Assembly: GCA_022710935.1 (NCBI GenBank)
Contig: JAKLFY010000003.1
Coordinates: 62,001-126,000 of the forward strand
Direction: 5' to 3'
Source of the DNA: Verrucomicrobiota bacterium
GTDB taxonomy: Bacteria; Verrucomicrobiota; Verrucomicrobiia; Limisphaerales; J093
DNA length: 64,000 nucleotides
Made by a program: the position numbers and the translations under genes. Each line of letters opens with the position of its first letter. Position 1 is the first letter of the stretch. Below, piece after piece: positions 39,211-48,584 of the stretch. The notes below the pieces were generated by a model. It was not told the origin of the DNA and did no database searches. It saw only the letters and a list, made by a program, of their open reading frames with translations.

Positions 39211-39798
39211 ATGAACGCCTTGGATCACAGCATGACAACAGACCAGATCAGTCGACGCGATTTCCTGGTGTCCGTGGGCATCGGAACAGCCGGCGCGGCC
39301 TGCGCCGGCGAATCGCCGCGACCCGCGGGTCCGCCGCCTCTGCAGGGCGCCATGGTCATCGATCCTCGACCCAAGTTCGAACTTTCGCCCTACCTTTACA
39401 TGCAGTTCATGGAGCCGCTGGGCGTCACGGACAGTTCGGTGGACGCTGCCTGGGACTTCGGGCGGGACGTCTGGCGTGAGGACGTGATCGAGATCACGCA
39501 GGAGCTGGCGCCGACGCTTCTGCGCTGGGGCGGATGCTTCTGCTCGTACTACCGCTGGCGAGAAGGGGTGGGGCCGCAGAACCGGCGCCGACCGATGCTC
39601 AACCAACTCTGGGGCGGCATCTACAACAACCAGGTCGGCACACACGAGTTCGTGGACTTCTGTCGGCGGGTTGGAGCCGACCCGCTGTTCGTGGTGAACT
39701 TCGAGGCGGACGGCCGAAAGTACTGGGCGGTGTCACCGAAGGGTGATGTGCGCTCGGGCACGGCCCTCGAGGCGGGGGAGTGGGTGCGTGCGTTCTGA
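39211..39798 (+). pseudogene. Alpha-L-arabinofuranosidase-like protein, N-terminal fragment
   Basis: 195 codons: a Tat signal (SRRDFLVSVGIGTAGAACAG), then a GH51-like N-terminus (FELSPYLYMQFMEPLGVTDS, LRWGGCFCSYYRWREGVGP, NQVGTHEFVDFCRRVGADPL). After GEWV the frame is lost and ends at TGA 39798. The overlapping downstream frame resumes with the C-terminal part of the same family, so ~300 residues including the catalytic acids were deleted, with a frameshift at about 39779-39790. The product cannot be an active glycosidase. Confidence 0.75.
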
Positions 39799-41147
39799 AT
39801 GTGCACGAGCGAAACGGCGACGTGCTCAAGATCGCCACGCTGGCGGACTTCTGCGGCACCCGCTGGCAGAACAATGCCGTCATGATTCCCGTGCCTGGCG
39901 GCAAATCGTTCCTCATGCCGGTCGGCATGGTCATGAGGCTCTACCGCAGGCACACCGGAACCCACGCGGTGGACATCTCGGGCGTTCCGGATGGATTGGA
40001 TGCGACCGCGAGCTGCAAGGGCGACCGCGTCTTCCTGCACGTGGTCAACACCCGCCGGGACCGGTCGATCGAGGCTACGTTCCAGATCCGCGGACGGACC
40101 ATCGCGTCGGGCCGCGTCTTTTGGCACGCACTCGAACCGGAGTTCGAGATCCTCGAGTACTCGCCCGAACAGGCAGCGAAAATCAAATCCTCGAAACAGC
40201 AGTTCGCCTACTTGGATCCGGGCGAGACGTTCGCCTTCCAGCTTCACGACGGAACCGAGCGGCAGATCCGCCTGGTGTCCGTTGCCGAGGAAAAGGATCC
40301 TGTCATCGGCCTCATTCGCCGGGCCCAAATCGGGCTTGAAATCGACGGACAGCCCCTCTCACTCGTCTGCGCGCCGTATGTGATGCCGACCGAGATCGCG
40401 GGTCTGCGGATCCAGGCCGATACGACATCCGGCTGGGTGACGATGCCGAAGCGGGTGCAGTGTTCCGTCTGGGACGCGGCGGATCCGATCGTGGACACCC
40501 CATCGTTCAGCTTTCCGCTGCCCGGGTACCGTCTCTTTTCTCATGGCCTGCAGGCCTACAACGAGCCTGTGCACCTGGGCGACCGGGACGGCGATCCCGC
40601 CGGCCAGCGCTTCTATCACAACTACGGCGTCGATCTGGCCGGGTACGAAGGACGCCAGAAAGTCGTCAGCGCAATCGACGGCGTCGTGGTCCAGTCCGAC
40701 CCCCGCGAAGGCAATCTGTGCATCCGGGACGATCGCGGACTGATCCTCCATTACGGACACCTCGAGTCGATCCTGACTGGAATCCGATCCGGCACTCGAG
40801 TCCGACGGGGCGAATGGGTCGGGATGCTCGGGCGCCGGGGCGCCTCGGGCAATTTCTCACATCTGCATGTCGGGGTCTACCTGTCGGAGGCGGCCCTGGC
40901 CGATGACCACCCGTGCCGCAACCTGAATTTGTATCCGTGGCTGGTCGCCGCGTACCAGGCCAAACGCGGCAGCGAACTTCATGCCATGGCAGGACCTCAT
41001 CAGACGACGGTCGTGGGCGATCCGGTGTCGCTGGACGGACGGAACTCGATTCCCGGCCGGGCCGACATCGCGTCTTATCGGTGGGACTTCGACGATGGAA
41101 CGAGCATGGCCGGACCGGTCGCGGAGAAGGCATTCGAGAATATCGTC
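39780..41147 (+). pseudogene. Arabinofuranosidase C-terminus joined to M23 peptidase-like and PKD domains, cut by a MITE
   Basis: It begins with the GH51-like C-terminal block (VHERNGDVLKIATLADFCGT...) and a beta domain. An M23/LytM-like peptidase fold follows, with HNYGVDLAG, LILHYGHLES and SHLHVGVY supplying the expected His/Asp/HxH zinc ligands, then the start of a PKD domain (DIASYRWDFDDGTSMAGPV). The frame then runs straight into a 316-bp inverted-repeat element. The M23 part looks intact, but the gene lacks a proper start and end. Whether the joining of glycosidase and peptidase is ancestral or a deletion artefact is unclear. Confidence 0.65.
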
Positions 41148-41463
41148 CTTAGGGTCTGTGCAAAAACTACTTCCGGTTTTGGCGGGAGCGCCACCGGGTC
41201 AGATGCGAGGCCCGAGGGAGGGAGTGTATCCGCAGAGATACTCGACCGACCGAGGAACGAAGCAGATGGCCCGGTGCCGCCCCGCCCCGCAGGGCTGGGG
41301 GGGCTTTGGCTCGCTGGTCCCGCCGTCGCGGGATTGCTCCTCAGTCACAGAGGTCAAGGCTATGCTCCTTCGTCGCGCGGCTCGGCTGAGCTCGCCGAAG
41401 TCCTCGCCAGCGAGCCAAATCCCCTCCAGCAAAATCGGAATTAATTCTTGCACAGACCCTAAG
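41148..41463. mobile_element. 316-bp MITE-like element
   Basis: Perfect 16-bp terminal inverted repeats CTTAGGGTCTGTGCAA (41148-41163) and TTGCACAGACCCTAAG (41448-41463), extended imperfectly inward to ~35 bp. There is no room for a transposase. It interrupts the PKD domain of the upstream gene. A partial second copy lies at 54100-54202. The TTAG/CTAA ends could include a short target duplication, so the exact borders are uncertain by a few bases. Confidence 0.85.
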
Positions 41464-41557
41464 ACCCCAAACCGAGCTCGTTTCGTGCACATCTGCCTCC
41501 GCTTCTCAGATGCCTGGGTGACACGACCAAGACCTGATGTACCGATCCCGGCAGAAG

Positions 41558-42508
41558 TCAGCGGTCCGCCGGACGTGGCAGGGGTTGGTCGAGGACATGG
41601 CGGGCGATGGCATCCACCGTGTCCAACCACAAGCCGTTCGCAGGGTCGGCGGCGAAGGTGCAGATTTGCTCCAGCGTATTCGTCAGCACCGTCTGGGAAC
41701 CGCCACCGCCGATTTCGTGGCCGGCCAGCACCAGCCAGCGTCCCCGTTCCAAGGTGCGTTCGAGGAGCGGGCGTATCTGCGCAAACGACTTGCCGTCCAA
41801 TTCGACGCCCAACAGTTGCGCCGGATCGCCGTGGACCGGGTCGTTTGCCTCCTCGGCCAGCCATAACCGGCCGGTCCGGAACATCCGCGCCACCACCGGC
41901 ACATAGCTGCGGACGCCTTCACCCCGCCCGACAAAGGTCTGGCCGCACGGATAGGCGAAACTCGTCGGCTTCACGCCCAGGCGCGACACGATGAAGGCCG
42001 AGGCCAACTCAAGTTCCTGCTGCATGCGGTCGAGGGTGAAATCCTCCAGGGCGTTGGTGCGTGCCCAGACGAAGTTGCCCGTGCAGGGGTGAGTCAGGCT
42101 ATGGTTGCCGATTTCGTGCCCCTGCGCGACGGCCTGCTTCCACTGGGGCAACCGTTCCTCCAACGCCCGCGGCGAGATGTAGAAGGTCGCCCGCACCCCG
42201 TGACGGTCGAACAGCGGCAGGCCCACACTCACCTGGCTGAGCCGGGCATCGTCGAAGGTCAGACTGAGCGCGGCTCGCTTGCCTTCAGGCCAGGAAAACG
42301 AACGGGCGGGAACCTCCAACGAAGGGCTTGCGTACTGGGCGCGGGCGGGCAGCGTCCCCCAGGCCGCGCAGGCGACAACCAGCGCCGCCAGTGTGCCGCC
42401 CCGCGCCCTACCCCGACGTCCGACCTCCGGCCAGAACCTCCGCCACGGTGCCGCGAGAGCCCCGGCACGGGGCAAAACAACTCCGCTGTCCTTAGTCGTG
42501 CGCCTCAT
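41558..42508 (-). CDS. Exported polysaccharide deacetylase
   Basis: About 316 residues. Signal sequence (GTLAALVVACAAWGTLPARA) then a NodB-homology domain: motif 1 LSLTFDDARLS (catalytic and metal Asp), motif 2 GNHSLTHP (metal His pair), motif 3 FAYPCGQTF, and late VLAGHEIGGG. Such enzymes remove acetyl groups from chitin, peptidoglycan or other sugars outside the cytoplasm. ATG 42508 (MRRTTKDSG) is chosen; the frame runs to 42574 with no clear ribosome site. The upstream region is gene-free. Confidence 0.85.
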   Translation of the reverse strand: MRRTTKDSGVVLPRAGALAAPWRRFWPEVGRRGRARGGTLAALVVACAAWGTLPARAQYASPSLEVPARSFSWPEGKRAALSLTFDDARLSQVSVGLPLFDRHGVRATFYISPRALEERLPQWKQAVAQGHEIGNHSLTHPCTGNFVWARTNALEDFTLDRMQQELELASAFIVSRLGVKPTSFAYPCGQTFVGRGEGVRSYVPVVARMFRTGRLWLAEEANDPVHGDPAQLLGVELDGKSFAQIRPLLERTLERGRWLVLAGHEIGGGGSQTVLTNTLEQICTFAADPANGLWLDTVDAIARHVLDQPLPRPADR

Positions 42509-42997
42509 GGAATCAGCGTGGCACCACGCCATCGACACGCAATCCAAATTGCGCGCGGACGCGCCAGACCTCACTGCCTTTCAAAGGTCAGCGGCATACC
42601 GCCTTCGGCGCGAGGCTTCACCCAGAGGCGTTTCCCCTGACTCGGATGTCAGCCGATGCCAATTCCTGCTCGCGTTTGCCGCGCGCCGGCTGCAACCGCA
42701 CGCTCACCCGAGCCGCCCGTGCCGGGAGATCGAGTGTGTTCTGGCGAAGGGACTCAACAGCTCGCTCTCGAACACGAATGGGTGCACGGACGGAACATCA
42801 CTCATGACACTCTCCTTCCCCCAGGCGCGCTGAGCCGGCCAGCGCTCAGGCGCCGCGGCGGCGCCGCTTAACAAGGCGTCGACTGTCCATTGTCATGACC
42901 AAAGCCCATCGCAAACAAACTGGTGACATGCCTCATTGGTCTGAGGCGGAGCTTCGCGCCCTATTGCCAGTTCGCGATGCCGGCCCCGAGGCCGTGA
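42509..42997. other. Intergenic region
   Basis: About 490 bp between two minus-strand genes. Short frames exist on both strands, including a 33-codon minus-strand frame near 42700-42806 (MSDVPSVHPFVFESELLSPF...), but none resembles a family I know. No strong repeat is seen. Confidence 0.4.
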
Positions 42998-44653
42998 TCA
43001 TGGTGGTAACAAGTTTGTCACCCGCTCGGCCAATCGCGACACGATTTCTCCGACGAGTTTCTCGCCCAGGTCCCGGGATGCCGTGGTTCGCGGGTCCTGA
43101 CCGTGAATCGCGTAGAGCGGATGCGCGGGATTGTGAGTCGACGCCTCGTTCCGCGGCGTCTCCGGCAGCGTGACTCGATTCGGATCGCGTCCGGCCGTCA
43201 GTTGCCCCAGATGGACCCAATCTGGATTCAGCGCCAGGGCGATGCTGGTTTCGTACTTGGCGGCGTGATCGCCCCCGTAGGGATCGCCCGGCTGTGCCGT
43301 GGTGATCTCCGGCTCGGTCAATCCGATGAAGCGCGCCTTCGGATGCCGCTTCTGGGCCTCCGCGGCCAGGCGATGGACCATGTCCACCTGCTCCTTTGGA
43401 TAATGCCCGGTCAGCAGCACCACGACCTGGAAGCCTTGGCGGGCCAGGTGGTCCAGGGTTGCCTCGATCAGCGGCGCGATCTGGGCCTCCGGCAACATCA
43501 CCGTCCACTTGTAGCCGACATGGCCGCCGCCGGTGCCATAGAAAAACGCGGGCAGCACCGTGCCCCCGGTGCGTTCGGCCACCCGTTCGCACAAGGCGTG
43601 GGCTTTGATGCCGTCGAAGCAGACCGGCAGATGCCAGCCGTGATGCTCGAAGGTGCCGACCGGCACAAACGCGATCGGCGCAGTGTCCAACACCCTTTCC
43701 AACTCGTCCGGCGACATCTCCTCCATACGCCCGTGCGGTTTCGCGATCCCCGAGAACTTGGCCGGCCGCGCCCACTTCTGCCTCGACGCTAACGTCTGGC
43801 GATCCGTCTTCAGGCGCTCTTCGAATTCTTCCAGCGTTCCCTTGGCGAGGTAGAGGCGGCTGACGGTGGTGCTGGCCTCCCCCGGACCGATATCGCCGAA
43901 GCTGGGCGCGGCGTGCAGGCAGCAGCGGTCGAGGTTGTCGAAGAGAAAGGCGGTCTGCATCGCCGCGGCCGCCATGTAGGACCCCGCCGGCTCGGAGAGC
44001 GTCACGATCCATGAACCGTCAGTGCGATCCGGGCTCGTGGCGCCGAAGCCGCGCACAAACACCGATTCCGTTCCGGCGGCGACTTGCTCCGGCAGATAGA
44101 AGCCCACCGTGGGCATGTGGCCTTCGACGCGCGCTGTCTCCGACATGCGGAAGGGCCGGCCCTGTTTGCTCATATAGGTCCGCTCGAGTCTCCAGTCCTT
44201 GAATGCCGGGGCGTCGATGGGATTGAGGCAGTTGAAAGCGAAGACCTCGCGCCAGAGAAACTCGGTGTGGTTGCGTATGGTCATGTCCACGTCCACGAAA
44301 TCCCCGGACGGAACCAACCGCAGCGAGTAAGAGATGCGTCCCCCGGGACCCCAGGAACAGGAGACCACGCCCTGGGCGTCCGGACCTTGCCACTCGACGC
44401 GGGCTTCGGGAAAGTTGACGAGGAGGGCCTCGCGACAACCGATCGTCTCCGGGATGCCCAGGGCGAACACCGGGTTGCCCAGCGCGGGCACACGCGCCCG
44501 CACCTGCATGGCGCCCGCTTCCGGCTCGAGGACGATGCGCCCGGTCGCGCCCCCCTCCGCCCCGGCCGCAAACCGGACACCAGCCATCGTTAAGCACCCG
44601 ACGAGGAGCCATGCCTTCGGACGTTGATCAGTGACCATAAGAGAGAATTTCAC
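42998..44653 (-). CDS. Exported protein with creatininase-like C-terminal domain
   Basis: 551 residues. Signal peptide (~10-32), a ~280-residue N-terminal beta-rich domain I do not recognise, and a C-terminal creatininase-family amidohydrolase domain (~330-551). Metal-ligand motifs are seen in GTFEHHGWHLPVCFDGIKA, LTGHYPKEQ and GGDHAAKYETS. Creatininase-family enzymes open cyclic amides or formamides using Zn/Mn. Exported creatininase fused to a large N-terminal domain is unusual; the N-terminal part may bind a carbohydrate substrate (inference). Alternative start ATG 44638. Confidence 0.75.
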   Translation of the reverse strand: MKFSLMVTDQRPKAWLLVGCLTMAGVRFAAGAEGGATGRIVLEPEAGAMQVRARVPALGNPVFALGIPETIGCREALLVNFPEARVEWQGPDAQGVVSCSWGPGGRISYSLRLVPSGDFVDVDMTIRNHTEFLWREVFAFNCLNPIDAPAFKDWRLERTYMSKQGRPFRMSETARVEGHMPTVGFYLPEQVAAGTESVFVRGFGATSPDRTDGSWIVTLSEPAGSYMAAAAMQTAFLFDNLDRCCLHAAPSFGDIGPGEASTTVSRLYLAKGTLEEFEERLKTDRQTLASRQKWARPAKFSGIAKPHGRMEEMSPDELERVLDTAPIAFVPVGTFEHHGWHLPVCFDGIKAHALCERVAERTGGTVLPAFFYGTGGGHVGYKWTVMLPEAQIAPLIEATLDHLARQGFQVVVLLTGHYPKEQVDMVHRLAAEAQKRHPKARFIGLTEPEITTAQPGDPYGGDHAAKYETSIALALNPDWVHLGQLTAGRDPNRVTLPETPRNEASTHNPAHPLYAIHGQDPRTTASRDLGEKLVGEIVSRLAERVTNLLPP

Positions 44654-44938
44654 GGTTTCTTTGACGGGGAAAGCAGTTGTTGTCGCAGCAAGGAGACGAT
44701 GGCGGCGACATCGGCCTCCGGGTCTTTGCCAACCTCAGGACCGATCCGCCAGGTTTGCCGGGGTGACTGTTCAGGCGTGGAACCGCGCGAATGAGCGCGA
44801 ATCGAGCGGCGGTCTCGTGCTGTGCGCTCGCGGCTCCAGCATTGCATTCGCGTGCATCCGCGGTTGACCTGAATAGTCACGCGATACCAAGCCAAGCCAA
44901 TGTTCTCGTGTGACCCCATTTTCGCGGCTGACTCGTTT

Positions 44939-46183
44939 TCAGAGGCAGAACCACGGCAGCGCGGTGACCTGGTCGTGGATCCGCTGCGGGTGGGAACACC
45001 GGCAAATGACGAAACCGCGCTCCGCCTGCTTGGGGTGCTCGCTGAGAAACGTCAGGACATGCCGCGCATCCTGAACCGTCGGGCGCTCGCTCCACTTCAC
45101 TTCAATCGGCATGAGCGCGCCGCAATGCTCGACGATGTAATCAACCTCCATCCCGTCGCGAGTCCGCAGGTAATGCAAACGGGCCTCGCCAAGGTACTGC
45201 AATCGCTTCCATAACTCGATCCCCACCCATTGCTCGAAAAACGCGCCTGGATTGACCTGCACGATTTCCCGCGACGCCCGCAACCCTGCCGCCGCGTGTC
45301 TCACGCCCAAATCGAAGAACAGGAACTTCGGCGTCGAAAGCAGGTTCTTGCGCTTGCTCCCCGAATACACCGGCACGCGCAGTCCGATGAACATGTCCTC
45401 CAACAACTGGTAGTGCGACTTGACGGTCGGCTGAGAAAGACCTGTCTCCTGGGCGATTCCGGCGTAGTTGAGGATTTGCCCCGACTCCGCCGCGGCCAAT
45501 TCCAGGAACCGCACAAACGCCCCCCAGTCCTTCACCAGCGCCTCCCGGCGGATTTCCTCCTCCAGGTGCACCAACGCAAAGCCGGTGAGCATCCGCGCCC
45601 GATCTGTTTCCTCCGCGGCCACCACGCCTGGCAACGCACCGTAGGCCAGCCGCTCTTCCAAGCCCCACGCCGGGAAAGGACTCGTCGGCGCCGTCCCCGC
45701 CTTCCATTCCAGCGGTACAGGCGACACCGCATGCTCGATCCGCTTCGGTTCCGGCGGATGCTCGATCATCGTCAACGGATAAAGGCGATGGTAGAAGCAC
45801 CGGCCCGGAAGCAGGTTCGCTCCGGTCTTCCGCAGCTTCCGCGCCGAACTGCCGCACAGCACGAACCGCCAGCGCCGCTTGTCGTTGTCGTAGAGATGCT
45901 GCACCGCGTCGAACACGGTCGGCACCGCCTGGGCTTCATCCACGAACACAAATCGCCCTTCCGGGGCCGCAGGCTGATCGCGGCACAGTCTGACGAGCAG
46001 TCCAGGATCGGCCAGATGACGCGACCGCTCCTCTGGGATGGCCAGGTCGACCCGCAGCGTCTCGGGGGGCAACAGCGCATTGAGCAACGTCGTCTTGCCG
46101 GTCTGACGCGCCCCGAAAACCAGTTGGACATACGGTCGCTCCAGACTCGCCTTTAACTCGGCTGCATACCATCGGTCGAACAT
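44939..46183 (-). CDS. AAA ATPase with DUF4143 domain
   Basis: 414 residues. Walker A GARQTGKTT (residues 24-32), Walker B FVFVDEAQAV, sensor-like LCGSSARKL, then the DUF4143 winged-helix/nuclease-like C-terminus (GLSQPTVKSHYQLLEDMFIG ... EVDYIVEHCGALMPIEVKWS, which has the E-V-D...E-x-K pattern of a PD-(D/E)XK nuclease fold). The family is widespread and often found near mobile DNA; its role is poorly known. An AT-rich 100-bp leader (46184-46282) precedes it and contains an inverted repeat that could be its operator. Confidence 0.9.
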   Translation of the reverse strand: MFDRWYAAELKASLERPYVQLVFGARQTGKTTLLNALLPPETLRVDLAIPEERSRHLADPGLLVRLCRDQPAAPEGRFVFVDEAQAVPTVFDAVQHLYDNDKRRWRFVLCGSSARKLRKTGANLLPGRCFYHRLYPLTMIEHPPEPKRIEHAVSPVPLEWKAGTAPTSPFPAWGLEERLAYGALPGVVAAEETDRARMLTGFALVHLEEEIRREALVKDWGAFVRFLELAAAESGQILNYAGIAQETGLSQPTVKSHYQLLEDMFIGLRVPVYSGSKRKNLLSTPKFLFFDLGVRHAAAGLRASREIVQVNPGAFFEQWVGIELWKRLQYLGEARLHYLRTRDGMEVDYIVEHCGALMPIEVKWSERPTVQDARHVLTFLSEHPKQAERGFVICRCSHPQRIHDQVTALPWFCL

Positions 46184-46240
46184 GATCTCCAGTCTACCAG
46201 CATTGCCTCAAAATGCACTTTAGTTTTGTAGCAATTATCT

Positions 46241-46263
46241 AAACCGTTATTCACAAACGGTTT
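46241..46263. promoter_or_regulatory. Inverted repeat in the AT-rich leader of the DUF4143 gene
   Basis: AAACCGTT (46241-46248) and AACGGTTT (46256-46263) are perfect 8-bp arms with a 7-nt spacer. They sit in the most AT-rich stretch of the area, about 60 bp upstream of the DUF4143 start and ~20 bp after the end of a DUF4380 remnant. It could be an operator for the former or a weak terminator for the latter. Confidence 0.45.
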
Positions 46264-46282
46264 TCTTGGCGTTTATCCGACT

Positions 46283-46723
46283 CTATACCAGCGCCTTCCA
46301 ACACTGAAGATCCGCAGCCCCCCCGCCTGTCAGACCCGCAATCTCCCAAATCAGCAGATCGGCGAGCCGGGAGCGGCGAGTGGCGAGCGGCGCCTTGCTA
46401 ACCGCACCAACTCTCCACAACCCCGGTGCCTCGCCCATCCCCACCTGGTACATATACTGGACCCGCATCAACTGACGCCGCGGGTCGGGTCGGAAGGACG
46501 GATTATCCGGCGCACCAAAGATCACGGCATAGCCATTGGTGAAGTGACTCCGCGGGCTCAGGGGACACCATGACTTGAGCCAAGTGTTTGGCGTGGCGGG
46601 GTCGCTTCCTGCTCCATCGAGTTGCGTGTGCGTCCAGATGCCCCAGCGGCGCGGCTTCACGTCGATGTTCCGCATCGTCGCCTCGAATCGCACCCGGGTG
46701 CTGCCTGGGAAGAGGCGGACCAC
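46283..46723 (-). pseudogene. DUF4380-like remnant
   Basis: The frame starts inside a conserved block (LFPGSTRVRFEATMRNIDVK, RRWGIWTHTQ, PLSPRSHFTNGYAVIFG, LMRVQYMYQVGMG) that I recognise as part of DUF4380-like proteins of this phylum, then decays after WRVGAV. Both the N-terminal two thirds and the C-terminus are missing. The coding part begins right after the stop of the GH5-like gene, so the fragment probably fused there by deletion. Confidence 0.6.
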
Positions 46724-46732
46724 GCGCGAGAA

Positions 46733-47839
46733 CTAAAGGCCGCCCGTCGGGAGCTTTCCAGTGGTTACTTTGATGAACCGGACCTCGGTCGCACAGTAAG
46801 GCGTGCCATCCGCCCGGAAGATGTCGTGAAACCAGAGCTTCGGCTCAGGCGCGTCCTTGGGTGAACCCCACGGGTAATAGGTCTGCGTGCGGCCGGCGAC
46901 GAGGCCCCAGTTCCAGCAGCCGATCTGGTTGAGCTTCAGATAAGGCAGGTGCGTCTCGAAATGGCTGCCAAGGGTTCGCGCCATCCATTCCGTGCACCAG
47001 ACGGGCCGGCCATACTCGCGGCACACCCGGTGCTTCGCCTGCAGTCCCTCGAGCCCGTCGTAGCTATGGAACGAGACAACATCGGACAACTCCATCAGGC
47101 GCCGGGAGAGAGGCGACTGAAAGTCCGCCCATGCCCCCATGGTCAGCGGTTGCACTGGCTCCGCTGCCCGCGCCCAGGCGAACGCCGCCTCCGCCAGCGG
47201 GAGGCTCTGCTCCGCCAGACCTGAATTGCCCGGCTCGTTGTAAAGGTCCCAGGCCACCACCCGCTGGTCCTTGCCGAACGTGCCCACCAGGTCGCGCACG
47301 TACCGCTCGAGCCGCGGCCAGGCAGCGCGATTGGTCACCAGCGCGAGGGGGGGGCTGGACACCCATTGGCTGTTGTGAACCCCGGGAACCGGGTGAGGCT
47401 GCGGCTCGGCCACCGCCACGCGGCCGGCGAAGTTGCAGTCATCAAACAGAATCGGCAGGGTCAGAATGCCGTGCTTGTGCGCGATCTTGAGGAAGTGTCG
47501 GAAGTTCTCCTTGAGTCGTTCCGGCTCGGCCTCCCAGACCACAAAATTCAGAAACACGCGCACCGTGTTGAAGCCGAGCGCGCGCGCCCAACTCAGTTCC
47601 CGATCGATGGTCTTCGCGTCGAACGTTTCGTCCCGCCACATTTCGACATCGTTCACGGCGGTGCTGGGCAGGTAATTGCAGCCGACCAGCCACGGCTGGG
47701 AGTTGTACCATTCCCAGGCGCGGTGAGCCGACCAGCGCTCAGGCGCCGCCGCGGTGCCGGCGTGGGCGGTCGCGGCCGCCAAGGGCAGCAGCAGGTGGAA
47801 GATCACGCGGAACAGGGAGGCGCGCTGGAGAGGGTTCAT
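46733..47839 (-). CDS. Exported GH5-like glycoside hydrolase
   Basis: 368 residues. A signal peptide (FHLLLPLAAATAHAG) is followed by a TIM barrel of the cellulase/GH-A clan: GFNTVRVFLNFVVWE, ILTLPILFDD, VVAWDLYNEPGN with the acid/base Glu, SFHSYDG, and RPVWCTEWMAR with the nucleophile Glu. Both catalytic acids are present, so it is probably active on a plant or algal glycan. Substrate not determinable. It ends next to a DUF4380 remnant and is preceded by a broken prepilin gene. Confidence 0.82.
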   Translation of the reverse strand: MNPLQRASLFRVIFHLLLPLAAATAHAGTAAAPERWSAHRAWEWYNSQPWLVGCNYLPSTAVNDVEMWRDETFDAKTIDRELSWARALGFNTVRVFLNFVVWEAEPERLKENFRHFLKIAHKHGILTLPILFDDCNFAGRVAVAEPQPHPVPGVHNSQWVSSPPLALVTNRAAWPRLERYVRDLVGTFGKDQRVVAWDLYNEPGNSGLAEQSLPLAEAAFAWARAAEPVQPLTMGAWADFQSPLSRRLMELSDVVSFHSYDGLEGLQAKHRVCREYGRPVWCTEWMARTLGSHFETHLPYLKLNQIGCWNWGLVAGRTQTYYPWGSPKDAPEPKLWFHDIFRADGTPYCATEVRFIKVTTGKLPTGGL

Positions 47840-47995
47840 AGGATGGTTCGTGCGTGTTGGTGTTTCGTATTACAGGTCCCGGTGCAAGTCGAAAAGCGGT
47901 GTGCGCCCTGCTCACCGTGGGTCTCCTTGCGTGCAGGCGGGAATCGACCGTCGCATGGTCAAAGCCTTTCTAAGCCCATCCCACGGCGGCTTTCG

Positions 47996-48579
47996 TCACC
48001 TGGGGTCGGGCTGATCTTCCCGTCGCCGATCGACGGTCCACGTGACTTCGTTGTGAGGCTCGTTGTCGTTGTTCCACCGCGGGCGCCAGAGGTGGTTGAT
48101 CGCCGGGTTGACCAGGTCTTTGCGCCGCGGCGCCTCCGCATGCCCATCCCCAAACATCAGGGCGGTCCGTTTCGCGTGCCGGTTGGCGGGCCACTGGCCA
48201 CTGGTCTTCGTCCATGTTGGCTTCCCCGGTCGGGTCCTGCTGCATCCCGCGGCCCTCTCCCACCGCAATCATGTTCGCGGGCGCCACGACCGTGGTATCC
48301 TTCACCAGCCCTTCGTTAGTCGGTCACGTACATGGCCATCCCGATTCCAAGTTGCCGGAGATTGCCCACACACTGCGTCTGCTTGGCCTTTTCCTTGGCT
48401 TTGCCCAGCGCGGGCAGCAGCATGCCGGCGAGAATCGCGATAATCGCGATGACCACCAACAATTCAATCAGCGTAAAACCCGCCGGCCCTCGGCGGCGGA
48501 TCCTGAAGGTTTCGGTGCCGGATCGCCCTCCTTCCCCAACACTCGCGCGCGCAACCGGGGTGACAGCTTCCGGTCTCAT
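47996..48579 (-). pseudogene. Broken prepilin-like (DUF1559 / H-X9-DG) gene
   Basis: ATG 48579 opens a prepilin with [40 protein letters not shown] and [14 protein letters not shown], where it stops (TAG region at 48316). The C-terminal parts continue in other frames: KDTTVVAPANMIAVGEG (about 48240-48305), then AKRTALMFGDGHAEAPRRKD ... RPRWNNDNEPH to 47996. So one internal deletion/stop and at least one frameshift have destroyed it. The longer frame to ATG 48648 is translated from a palindromic repeat. Confidence 0.8.
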
Positions 48580-48584
48580 CGCGT

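Noticed and set aside
42895-43173. Plus-strand ORF beginning MTKAHRKQTGDMPHWSE
   Set aside because: Mostly overlaps the 3' end of the creatininase-like gene and becomes Arg/Pro-rich; no homologous family recognised.
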